Source of the DNA: DASYSL01 sp036003365
Lineage (GTDB): Bacteria; Eisenbacteria; RBG-16-71-46; DASYSL01
Length of the DNA: 24,841 nucleotides
Assembly (NCBI GenBank): GCA_036003365.1
Contig: DASYSL010000224.1
Coordinates: 1-24,841 of the forward strand
Direction of reading: 5' to 3'
Shown here: positions 1-8,632 of the stretch, piece by piece
How positions within the stretch are numbered: the first letter of the stretch is position 1
Layout of the letters: each line of letters begins with the position of its first letter
The notes under the pieces: generated by a model
Seen by the model: only the letters and a program-made list of their open reading frames with translations
Told to the model about the DNA's origin: nothing
Database searches by the model: none
Position numbers and translations under genes: made by a program

Positions 1-2
1 CA

Positions 3-1874
3 CTCGGCGCGTTCGGGCTCTTGGTGCGCGCGCTCCCCTATGGCGGGGCGCTGGCCTTGGGGCGTGCCGCCGGCCGCATGATGCTCGCGTTCGGCGTGCG
101 GCGCGACGTCGTGATCGACAATCTGGCGCGCGCCTATCCCGACTGGACGGAAGGCGAGGTGCGCGACACGGCGCGGCGCACCTACGAGACCTGGGGCCAG
201 GTGCTGATCGATCTCCTGCGCGCTCCGGATCCACGCCAATCCATCGCCACGTTCGACGGCTTGGAGATTCTGCAGAGCGCGGCGCGCGAGGGGCGGGGCC
301 TCATCCTGCTCTCCGGGCACTTCGGCGTGTTCGAGCTCCTGGGTGCGGCGGTGGCGGCGCACGGATATCCGGTCGATGTCATCGTCCAGCCGCAATCCAA
401 TCCGTGGGTCGATCGCTGGCTCGAGCGCTCGCGGCGCCGGCTCGGCCTCGGCGTCATCCGCCGCGGCGCCGAGGTGCGCGACGTGCTGCGGGCGCTGCGC
501 GCCGAGCGTTGCGTCGCCCTCCTCGCCGATCAGGACGCGCGCGGGCGCGGCGTGTTCGTCGACTTCCTCGGGCGGCCAGCCTCGACGCCGGTGGGTCCCG
601 CGGCACTCTCCCTGCGCACGGGCGCGCCCATCGTCATGGGCTTCGTCGTGCGCGGCGCCGACGGCCGCCACCACGCTCACGTCGAGCCGCCGATCTCGAT
701 CACGCCCTCCGGCGATCCCGAGCGCGACGTGGCCGATCTCACACGCCGCCACGTGAGCGTGCTCGAGCGCTGGGTGCGTCGCCATCCCGAGCATTGGTAC
801 TGGTTCCACCGCCGCTGGAAGACGGCGCCCCCGGCCCTCGTCCTGGCGCTGGCGCTCTCCGTGGCCGCGAGCCCGCCCGGGCACGCGTCGGCGCCGCGGC
901 GTGATGCCGGGCATGCGGCCGCGGCCGACACGGCGCGCGCCGATGAGCCCACCGTGTTCGGCGGCGCGGGCACGAGCCTGCTCCCGCTCTCCGAAACACG
1001 GGTGGCGCGCGTGCTCGAGGACGTCTCGCTGGTGCGCCAGGGCGACGTGTGGGCGATCGACGTCGCCGATCTGTGGTTCGGCGGCGGAGCGCCCGAGGTG
1101 GTGCGCGTGGGCTTGCCCGACTTCGAGTCGGTGCCCGACTCCGGCGCCTCGCGCCCCACGCTCGAGGACGTGCGCTTGGTGGTCGACGGCCTCGAGCTCA
1201 CTGCGGCGCTCGAGCCCGGCCCGGCGCATCCCAACCTGCCCGGCCTCGGCGGCATCGGCCGCTTCTACGTGTGGCAGGTGCCCTTCACCGCCGAAGAGTG
1301 GAAGCTCGGGCGCCTGCACTACCGGCTGCGCGCCAGCCGCACGCAGGGCGGCGAGGAGCTGCTCTTCTATTACTTGAACCCCGGCACGCCGTGGCGCGGG
1401 GCTTCGGGGCGCGTGAACGCGCGCTTCGATCTCGGAACCGAAGCCATCGACGACCTGGTGCCGGGCTGGCTTCGCCCCGCGAATTTCACGGTGCAGGGAG
1501 CGACCGTCGTGTGGCGCGTCGCCACCGAGGAGCCGGAAGAGGATCTCGTGCTGGCACTCCGCGCCTTCCACGATCCGCGTGTCGCGTTTCCGGCAGGGGC
1601 GGACGGACCGCTGGCGCTCACGCCGCTCGAACGGGACGAATGGCTGGGGCGGGGGACGCCGCGCGAGTGGCGCTTCTGGAAGGACGCGCTGCGCGTGCGT
1701 CGCGGCGAGCCGGCGCGCGATGCCACGTTCGCCTCGCTGCTCGGCCCGCCCAAAGCGAAAAAGCCACGCCAGCCCACGAAGTCCGAGAGGGCGCTCGACG
1801 CGCTGCTCGACCGCCGTCTCGCCGATTGGGAGAGGCACCGCGCGAGTGTCGAGGACACCACGCGCGCCCGCTGA
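3..1874 (+). CDS. LpxL/HtrB-like lipid acyltransferase fused to a predicted exported domain (5' partial)
   Basis: The reading frame is open to the left edge, so the start lies outside the window; the TTG at 21 is probably internal. The first ~270 codons match the lysophospholipid/lipid A late acyltransferase family, which moves an acyl chain from acyl-ACP onto a lipid A precursor at the inner membrane. Visible hallmarks are the catalytic HX4E motif (HFGVFE, His codon at 318-320), a QDARGRGVFVDFLGR block near 532-573, and the closing WYWFHRRWK. Where the family normally ends, the frame continues without a stop into a hydrophobic stretch (about 825-897) ending in an AxA-like HASA site, then ~325 residues I do not recognise, with a basic C-terminus. 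The second half looks like a signal peptide plus periplasmic domain. The neighbouring gene converges, with 3 nt between stop codons. The acyltransferase call is firm; substrate and the role of the tail are unknown. Confidence 0.75.
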   Translation, partial: LGAFGLLVRALPYGGALALGRAAGRMMLAFGVRRDVVIDNLARAYPDWTEGEVRDTARRTYETWGQVLIDLLRAPDPRQSIATFDGLEILQSAAREGRGLILLSGHFGVFELLGAAVAAHGYPVDVIVQPQSNPWVDRWLERSRRRLGLGVIRRGAEVRDVLRALRAERCVALLADQDARGRGVFVDFLGRPASTPVGPAALSLRTGAPIVMGFVVRGADGRHHAHVEPPISITPSGDPERDVADLTRRHVSVLERWVRRHPEHWYWFHRRWKTAPPALVLALALSVAASPPGHASAPRRDAGHAAAADTARADEPTVFGGAGTSLLPLSETRVARVLEDVSLVRQGDVWAIDVADLWFGGGAPEVVRVGLPDFESVPDSGASRPTLEDVRLVVDGLELTAALEPGPAHPNLPGLGGIGRFYVWQVPFTAEEWKLGRLHYRLRASRTQGGEELLFYYLNPGTPWRGASGRVNARFDLGTEAIDDLVPGWLRPANFTVQGATVVWRVATEEPEEDLVLALRAFHDPRVAFPAGADGPLALTPLERDEWLGRGTPREWRFWKDALRVRRGEPARDATFASLLGPPKAKKPRQPTKSERALDALLDRRLADWERHRASVEDTTRAR

Positions 1875-1877
1875 GCC

Positions 1878-2201
1878 CTAGAAACCGATGCCCTTTCTCT
1901 CCTTGTCCCGCCCATCGGCGCCGGGCAGGGGAATGGCGCCGAACTGCTCCTCGAACTTGCTCAGGTTCTGACCCAGCGCCTGGTGCAGCGACTTGGCGTG
2001 CTGCGGCGTCATGATGATGCGCGCGTACACCTTGCCCTTGGCGAGCCCGGGCAGGGCGCGGGCGAAATCGAGAATGACCTCGGACGAGGAGTGCGAGATC
2101 AGGCAGAGATTGGAATAGATCCCTTCGGCTTCCTTGTCCCCGAGCTCGAGCGAGACCTGCTGCGGCGGTGGCGCCCCGCCGGGGCGCGGCTTGTCGTCCA
2201 T
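1878..2201 (-). CDS. DUF3467 family protein
   Basis: This is a 107-residue protein starting at the ATG whose complement is at 2199-2201, preceded by a good AGGAGA ribosome-binding site. It has a proline/glycine-rich N-terminus, a YSNLCLISHSSSEVILDFA core, and a KVYARIIMTPQHAKSLHQAL segment. These two blocks are characteristic of DUF3467, a small soluble family of unknown function in which the 'EVILDFA' and 'RIIMTPQHAK' motifs are the best conserved parts. It ends with a charged tail. There is no signal peptide or membrane segment. It is transcribed alone on the minus strand, convergent with the acyltransferase gene and divergent from the kinase-like gene. An extended upstream frame (to 2534) has no support. 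The biochemical role is unknown. Confidence 0.8.
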   Translation of the reverse strand: MDDKPRPGGAPPPQQVSLELGDKEAEGIYSNLCLISHSSSEVILDFARALPGLAKGKVYARIIMTPQHAKSLHQALGQNLSKFEEQFGAIPLPGADGRDKERKGIGF

Positions 2202-2500
2202 CACGTTCTCCTGGGGGGAATGGCCCCGCCGTGGGGAATTCCACGAATCGCGATCTGCAACGAGCAGCTCGGGGGAAGAGACCGATGCAGCGTAGGAACC
2301 CGCCGACAGGGCGTCAAGCACGGCGGACGCGCGGCGAACGCATCTCGGCTGCGCCCAACGCCTCTGCAGGAGTGGGGCGCGACGGCGCGCGTCAGCTCCT
2401 TGCGTGGCATGGCGATTGCCTGAATTTGGGACGAGGAAAGGCGTCCTTTGGCTCCCCGGCCGGGGCGGTTCTGCCCGGCCACACCCGCATCGGAGGCTCC
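2202..2500. other. Divergent intergenic region with clustered inverted repeats
   Basis: This 299-base spacer separates the DUF3467 gene from the kinase-like gene. I see no convincing protein gene or strong sigma70 promoter. Near its right end there is a small AAAGG/CCTTT hairpin (2437-2449), then a perfect palindrome CCCCGGCCGGGG (2454-2465), which overlaps a GGCCGGG/CCCGGCC stem (2458-2464 with 2474-2480). The last two cannot form together. They end 11 nt before the GGAGG ribosome-binding site at 2492-2496. Confidence 0.5.
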
Positions 2501-4396
2501 ATGGCTTCGCCCGTGTCCCCCACGCCCGCCGCACCGGATCTGGGATCCCTCGCGTCCAGCGCCCCTGCGCTCCCGACTTGGGCCGACGCGTTGGCGGAGG
2601 CGGATACGGAAGAGCAGATCCTCTCGCTCGCGCTCGCCGGCGCCACCGAGACCTCGGGCGCGGCGCGCGGATTCCTGCTGCGTCCCGAAACCCACCTCGG
2701 CGAAGCCGGTCTTGCCGGCGCCATGGCCGTCGAATCGCAGGGCAGCGGCAACACCGTCTCGCTCTGGGTGGAGATCGTGCGCGCTGGCGGCATGGACGGC
2801 ATGGCGCCCGAGCTCACGTCGCGCGTGCGCGCCGTGCGCTTTCCCTTCCGCGGGCGCGAAGATGCGAGCCTGGCCGCATGGAAGACTGCCGTCCCCGTGT
2901 GCGTGGTCGACGGCTACGACGACGCCCATCCGGTGTGGCGCGAGCGGCTCGGCGTCGGTGGCCATCAGGCGCTGCCGCTGGCCGTCGAAGGACGCGCGGT
3001 GGCGGTGATCGTGCTCGAGACCGGCGCGCAAGCGCCGGATGCCGGTGCGCTGCGCCTCGTCGGCCACGCCGGCCGCGCGCTCGAGCGCGTGCGCCTCTTG
3101 CACGAGAGCCGGTTGCGCCGCGGCCAGCTCGCCACGCTGCGCGAGAACGCGCGCATGGCGGCGGAAGCGCAGACCTTGACCGCCGCGCTCGCGCGGCTCA
3201 CGCGCGCCGCCGCGCAGACCTTGGGCGCCCGTGGCGCCGGGCTCTGGCTCACCGAAGCGGGCGGTCGTCGCGTGGTGCTCACCGCGGCTTATGGGCCGGA
3301 CGACGAGTCCGAGAACAAGGCCCGCGCCGACGAGCTCGCGGCGCTGGCCGAGGCATGCGTGTTCCAACGCGAAGCGCCGCTCCTTGCCGACGCGTCCGAG
3401 GACACGCGCTTGGGCGCCGGCGGCCGCCGCCTGGGCCCGGTCGTGGCCGTGCCGCTCCCGGCTCAGGATCGCCTGCGCGGCGCGCTCATCCTCTATGGCC
3501 GCGAGGAAATGCCGCGCGCGCACCGCCCGTTCGAGCGCGAGGATCAGGACCTGCTCGCCGCCTTCGCCGCGCTCGGCTCGTCACTGGTCGAGCAGGCCGG
3601 GCTCGCCGAGCGCGTAGCCTTGGCCGAGCGCAAGCTCGATCAGGCGCGCAAGAGCGCCGAGCGCGCCGAGAACCTGGCTCACCTGGGCGAGGTCAGCGTC
3701 CGCATGGCGCGCGAGATGAGCGGCCCGGCGGCTTCGATCCTGGGATTCGCCAAGCGCGTGCACCGCGGCCTCGGCGAGGGCGACGCCAACCGCGAATACA
3801 TGGAGATCGTGGTGCGCGAAGCCGAGCGCCTCGAGCGCCTGGCGGCCGAGCACCTGCAGTTCGCCGCCCTGCATCGCTTCCATCTCCATCTCGCGAGCTT
3901 GAATCACATCGTGCAGGAATGTTTGCAGCACGCGTCGGCCGAGCTGGCGAAGAAGCGCGTGCGACTTCTGAAGAAGCTTTCGGTGGAAGTGCCGCCGCTC
4001 GTCCTCGACCAGGAGAAGATCGCCCTGGCGCTCGGCAACGCGCTCGCCAACGCGCTCGAAGCGGTGTCGACGGGCGGCTGCATCCGGGTCGAGACGCGCG
4101 TCGAGCGCGGGCAGGCCGTGGTCGAGGTGGCACACGACGGCCCGCCGCCGGCCGGCGAGCTGCTCGATCATCTCTTCGTGCCCTTCGCCACCGGCGGCCG
4201 CACCGGCCAGGGGCTCGGACTGTCGGTGGCGCAGCGCATCGTGCGCGATCACGGCGGCGAGGTCGGCGTGAGACGAGAAGGGGATTGGGGCCAGGTGCTC
4301 ACGCTCACCTTGCCGGTGCGCGAGAACGAAGATCGGCGCCAGAAAATCGACCGCCGCGGCATGCGCGGCGACCGCCGCAACCGCATGGGGGCGTGA
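2501..4396 (+). CDS. GAF-GAF histidine-kinase-like protein lacking the phosphoacceptor His
   Basis: This 631-residue soluble protein starts at ATG 2501 behind GGAGG (2492-2496). Two GAF-like sensory domains (about residues 30-210 and 225-370) are followed by a coiled coil (about 370-395), a dimerisation/phosphotransfer-like helix pair (about 396-460) and a HATPase_c domain (about 475-610). The ATPase N-box (ALGNALANALEA) and the G2 box (GQGLGLSVAQRIV) are intact. The H-box, however, reads MAREMSGPAASILGF where the family has MAHExxNPL: residue 404 is Arg (CGC at 3710-3712) instead of His. The G1 box is AHDGPPP, with His at the usual Asp position, although NDGPP-type variants exist in active kinases. 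There is no transmembrane segment and no adjacent response regulator. The C-terminal tail is very basic. It may be a pseudokinase, an allosteric partner, or an ATPase acting without autophosphorylation. Confidence 0.82.
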   Translation: MASPVSPTPAAPDLGSLASSAPALPTWADALAEADTEEQILSLALAGATETSGAARGFLLRPETHLGEAGLAGAMAVESQGSGNTVSLWVEIVRAGGMDGMAPELTSRVRAVRFPFRGREDASLAAWKTAVPVCVVDGYDDAHPVWRERLGVGGHQALPLAVEGRAVAVIVLETGAQAPDAGALRLVGHAGRALERVRLLHESRLRRGQLATLRENARMAAEAQTLTAALARLTRAAAQTLGARGAGLWLTEAGGRRVVLTAAYGPDDESENKARADELAALAEACVFQREAPLLADASEDTRLGAGGRRLGPVVAVPLPAQDRLRGALILYGREEMPRAHRPFEREDQDLLAAFAALGSSLVEQAGLAERVALAERKLDQARKSAERAENLAHLGEVSVRMAREMSGPAASILGFAKRVHRGLGEGDANREYMEIVVREAERLERLAAEHLQFAALHRFHLHLASLNHIVQECLQHASAELAKKRVRLLKKLSVEVPPLVLDQEKIALALGNALANALEAVSTGGCIRVETRVERGQAVVEVAHDGPPPAGELLDHLFVPFATGGRTGQGLGLSVAQRIVRDHGGEVGVRREGDWGQVLTLTLPVRENEDRRQKIDRRGMRGDRRNRMGA

Positions 4397-4422
4397 GACG
4401 GCGTGGCAGCCCCCGCGCGGCC

Positions 4423-4452
4423 TTGACCCTTCGCACAACTCCGTGATAGAAA
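4423..4452 (+). promoter_or_regulatory. Sigma70-type promoter for tRNA-Phe/tRNA-Thr
   Basis: TTGACC (4423-4428) and TAGAAA (4447-4452) are separated by 18 bases, upstream of tRNA-Phe. The layout closely matches the promoter before the other tRNA pair (21809-21838), which supports both. The distance from the -10 box to the mature tRNA is about 52 bases, leaving a leader to be removed by RNase P. Confidence 0.55.
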
Positions 4453-4504
4453 ACGCACTTGCGAGTCGCATGCCTTCCCGGCCGGCCACCGTTCGAGGAG
4501 GCGT

Positions 4505-4580
4505 GCGACCCTAGCTCAGCTGGTAGAGCACCAGACTGAAAATCTGGGTGTCCGCGGTTCGACTCCGCGGGGTCGCACCA
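4505..4580 (+). tRNA. tRNA-Phe (GAA)
   Basis: A complete cloverleaf of 76 nt including encoded CCA. The acceptor GCGACCC pairs with GGGTCGC, the D-arm is GCTC/GAGC, the anticodon stem is CCAGA/TCTGG with loop CTGAAAA (anticodon GAA), and the T-arm is CGCGG/CCGCG with loop TTCGACT. It lies 25 nt upstream of tRNA-Thr and is probably co-transcribed with it. Confidence 0.97.
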
Positions 4581-4605
4581 TCCCACTCGCCCATTCTGTG
4601 CAGGA

Positions 4606-4681
4606 GCTGGTGTAGCTCAGCTGGTAGAGCAGCGCACTCGTAATGCGCAGGTCAGCGGTTCAAATCCGCTCACCAGCTCCA
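4606..4681 (+). tRNA. tRNA-Thr (CGT)
   Basis: A complete 76-nt cloverleaf including encoded CCA. The acceptor GCTGGTG pairs with CACCAGC, the anticodon stem is GCGCA/TGCGC with loop CTCGTAA (anticodon CGT), and the T-arm is AGCGG/CCGCT. It decodes ACG, a frequent codon in GC-rich genomes. An intrinsic terminator follows 13 nt later. Confidence 0.97.
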
Positions 4682-4694
4682 GTGTGTTCTTTCA

Positions 4695-4729
4695 GGGCCC
4701 CGGGGCCGGCGCGGGCCCGTTTTCTTTTT
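4695..4729 (+). terminator. Rho-independent terminator after the tRNA-Phe/Thr pair
   Basis: A GC-rich inverted repeat (GGGCCC 4695-4700 with GGGCCC 4713-4718; other registers are possible within the intervening GC block) is followed at once by a TTTTCTTTTT tract (4720-4729). It is the only stem with a proper T-tract that I found in the window. The glmM start codon lies just 18 nt beyond it. Confidence 0.7.
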
Positions 4730-4747
4730 GAGGTCGTGAGGTTCGGC

Positions 4748-6136
4748 ATGTTGGTTCGCAGCGTCTCGGGAGTGCGCGGCATCGTGGGCGACGGGTTGTC
4801 GGCCGTGCTCGCCCGCCGCTACGCCGAGGCATTCGGGGCGCGCGGCGGCACCATCGCCGTGGCTCAGGACGCACGCTCGAGCGGGCTCTGGCTGGCCTAC
4901 GCCGCGCTCACCGGGCTCGCCGCCGCGGGAGCGCGCGGGGTGTACATCGGCCTCTGCGCCACGCCGGCCGCGCAAGTCGCGGTCGAGGAGCTCGGCGCCG
5001 CGGGCGGCATGGTGATCACGGCGAGCCACAATCCCGACGGCTGGAACGGCCTCAAGTTCGTGGGGCCGGATGGCACCTTCCTGGCGCCGGCCGAGATGGA
5101 AGCCCTGTTCGCCGCCACCGATGCCTTGCCCACGAGCCCGGGAGCCGACTTCGAGGCCGACATGGGTGCCGAGATCCCCTGGGATCCGCGCGCCATCCAC
5201 TGGCACGTGAAGCGCGCGCGCCAGGGCGTGGGGCTCGAGCCCGGCGCTCTGGCGAAAGCCAAGCTGCGGGTGGTCGTGGACGGCTGCCGCTCGGTGGGCG
5301 GTCTCTCGACGCTGCGCGCGCTGCGCGAGGTGGGCTGCGCGGTGGTGGAGCTCGACTGCGAGCCCGATGGACGCTTCACGCGCGGGCCCGAGCCCGTGCC
5401 GGAGAACCTGGGCGCGCTCGGCGCTCTGGTGCGCGAATCGCAGGCGCATTTCGGCGTCGCGCACGATCCCGACGGCGATCGAGCGGCTTTGGTCGACGAG
5501 CGCGGCGAGCCGGTGGGCGAGGAGCGCACCCTGGCCCTCGCCGTGGCCGAGGAATTGAAGCGTCACGCGTCGCCGGTGGTGGTCAATCTCTCGACCTCGA
5601 TGGCCAGCGCCGATCTGGCGCGTCAGGCGGGCGTGCCCTTTCATCGTGCGCCGGTCGGTGAGCGCCACGTCGTGGGCCGCATGCGCGAGGTGGGTGCCAG
5701 AATCGGCGGCGAAGGCAACGGGGGCGTCATCCTGGCCGCGGCGCACTGGGGTCGTGACGGCACCGTGGCGGCGTTGCTCGCGGCGCGCGCCGCGGCGGAG
5801 TCGGGCGAGCGCTTCTCCGCCCTGGTGGGCCGGCTGCCGGGCTACGAGATGGTGAAGAGCAAGTTCGAGAACGTGGACTGGGCGGGCTCGAAGGAAGCCA
5901 TCAAGAATGCGTTTCCGGACGCCGAGGCCGATGCCACCGACGGCTGGCGCTTCCAGTGGAAGGACTCGTGGATCCACGCGCGCCCTTCGGGGACGGAACC
6001 CGTGGTGCGCGTGATTGCCGAAGCGCCCACCAAAGAGCAAGCACAGGCGCTCTGCGAGCGCGCCCGCGCCGTCTTGCGCTCCCGCTCCTCGTCGTCCGGG
6101 CGGGAGGGTGCGAAGAAGGACGCGGATCGGCGATAA
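4748..6136 (+). CDS. glmM: Phosphoglucosamine mutase (phosphohexomutase family)
   Basis: A 462-residue alpha-D-phosphohexomutase. The start ATG 4748 is preceded by GAGG and gives the expected N-terminus with SGVRGIVG. All four family signatures are visible: the active-site serine loop TASHNPDGWNG (Ser93), the Mg-binding loop DPDGDRA, the sugar-binding loop GGEGNGGVI, and the phosphate-binding loop RPSGTEPVVRV near the C-terminus. GlmM converts glucosamine-6-phosphate to glucosamine-1-phosphate for UDP-GlcNAc, the precursor of peptidoglycan and lipid A. The sugar loop GEGNGG resembles the archaeal/GlmM-like branch rather than the usual bacterial GEQSGH. The glmS gene directly downstream supports GlmM over phosphomannomutase or phosphoglucomutase, but those remain possible by sequence alone. 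It sits immediately behind the tRNA terminator. Confidence 0.82.
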   Translation: MLVRSVSGVRGIVGDGLSAVLARRYAEAFGARGGTIAVAQDARSSGLWLAYAALTGLAAAGARGVYIGLCATPAAQVAVEELGAAGGMVITASHNPDGWNGLKFVGPDGTFLAPAEMEALFAATDALPTSPGADFEADMGAEIPWDPRAIHWHVKRARQGVGLEPGALAKAKLRVVVDGCRSVGGLSTLRALREVGCAVVELDCEPDGRFTRGPEPVPENLGALGALVRESQAHFGVAHDPDGDRAALVDERGEPVGEERTLALAVAEELKRHASPVVVNLSTSMASADLARQAGVPFHRAPVGERHVVGRMREVGARIGGEGNGGVILAAAHWGRDGTVAALLAARAAAESGERFSALVGRLPGYEMVKSKFENVDWAGSKEAIKNAFPDAEADATDGWRFQWKDSWIHARPSGTEPVVRVIAEAPTKEQAQALCERARAVLRSRSSSSGREGAKKDADRR

Positions 6137-6145
6137 TCGAAGGGT

Positions 6146-6176
6146 GCCGAAAGACCTCCCCTCGGTCGCTTTCGGC
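6146..6176 (+). promoter_or_regulatory. Stem-loop in the glmM-glmS spacer
   Basis: A perfect 8-bp inverted repeat, GCCGAAAG (6146-6153) and CTTTCGGC (6169-6176), encloses a 15-nt loop in the 90-nt spacer. There is no T-tract behind it, so it is not a classical terminator. It could be an attenuator, an mRNA end stabiliser for glmM, or a leader element of glmS. It does not resemble the glmS ribozyme. Confidence 0.4.
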
Positions 6177-6226
6177 GTTGGAACTTTCCCGGCATCCCGC
6201 CGCCATGGGGCGGCGTAGGAGGCGGC

Positions 6227-8055
<1,829 letters not shown>

Positions 8056-8059
<4 letters not shown>

Positions 8060-8481
8060 GCGACGCCGCGGCAGGAAGGCTCAAGCCGGCGCGCGCCGTG
8101 GCCACGACCAAGGCGCCGGGCGCGATCGGTCCGTACACCCAGGGCCAGGTGGTGCACGCGGGCGATCTCGAGTGGCTGTACACGGCCGGACAGGTGGGCC
8201 TGGACCCGGCCGCCGGCGAATTGGTGAAAGGCGGCGCGGCCGAACAGACGCGCCAGGTCATGGCCAATCTCACGGCCGTTCTCGAGGCCGCCGGCTTCGG
8301 CTTCGGCGACGTCGTGAAGACGACCATCTTCCTCATCGACATGGCGGACTTCCAGGAAGTGAACCAGGTCTACGCCGAAGCGCTCGGTGGAGCGCTGCCG
8401 GCGCGCTCCACCGTGGCCGTGGCCGGGCTGCCGCGCGGCGCCCGCGTGGAGATCGATCTCGTGTGCGTGAGGCGCGTGTAA
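8056..8481 (+). CDS. ridA: RidA family enamine/imine deaminase
   Basis: A 141-residue YjgF/YER057c/UK114 protein starting at GTG 8056, overlapping the glmS stop by GTGA and so likely translationally coupled. Family marks are APGAIGPYTQG near residue 20, the catalytic arginine in PARSTVAV (Arg117) and LPRGARVEIDLVCV with Glu132. Members hydrolyse reactive 2-aminoacrylate and related enamines/imines released by PLP enzymes, protecting other enzymes. The N-terminus is about 12 residues longer than a typical RidA; a later start (GTG at the VATTKAPG segment) is conceivable. The tRNA-Sec gene begins 26 nt after its stop codon. Confidence 0.93.
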
Positions 8482-8507
8482 AGTAGCGGGACAGGGCCGG
8501 GTCTTGA

Positions 8508-8605
8508 GGGAACGAATGGGATCTGGTGGTCCCCGAGGACTTCAAATCCTTTTGTCGGGCGGCTCGCCCGTCCGAGGTGGGTTCGATTCCCACCCGTTCC
8601 CGCCA
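8508..8605 (+). tRNA. selC: tRNA-Sec (TCA), selenocysteine tRNA
   Basis: A 98-nt tRNA with anticodon TCA (8542-8544) in the loop CTTCAAA, a GGACTTCAAATCC arm identical to that in E. coli selC, a long variable arm (CGGGC/GCCCG with loop GGCTC), T-loop TTCGATT, discriminator G and encoded CCA. The acceptor GGGAACG pairs perfectly with CGTTCCC. An eighth pair would be A-C, whereas the T-stem can form six pairs (GGTGGG/CCCACC). The stacked acceptor/T helix thus still totals 13 bp, but as 7+6 rather than the usual bacterial 8+5. Its presence implies Sec incorporation via SelA, SelB and SelD, none of which is in this window. Confidence 0.95.
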
Positions 8606-8632
8606 ACTTTCCTCCCTGTTTGCCTGACGCTC

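Noticed and set aside
6137..6226. Possible glmS ribozyme upstream of glmS
   Set aside because: The spacer is only 90 nt and lacks the conserved ribozyme core; it holds just one 8-bp stem-loop.
8504..8632. Upstream extension of the DUF5683 protein through the tRNA-Sec gene (ATG 8516 or TTG 8504)
   Set aside because: The bases form a complete tRNA-Sec with paired arms and CCA. The encoded residues have no signal-peptide or family character.
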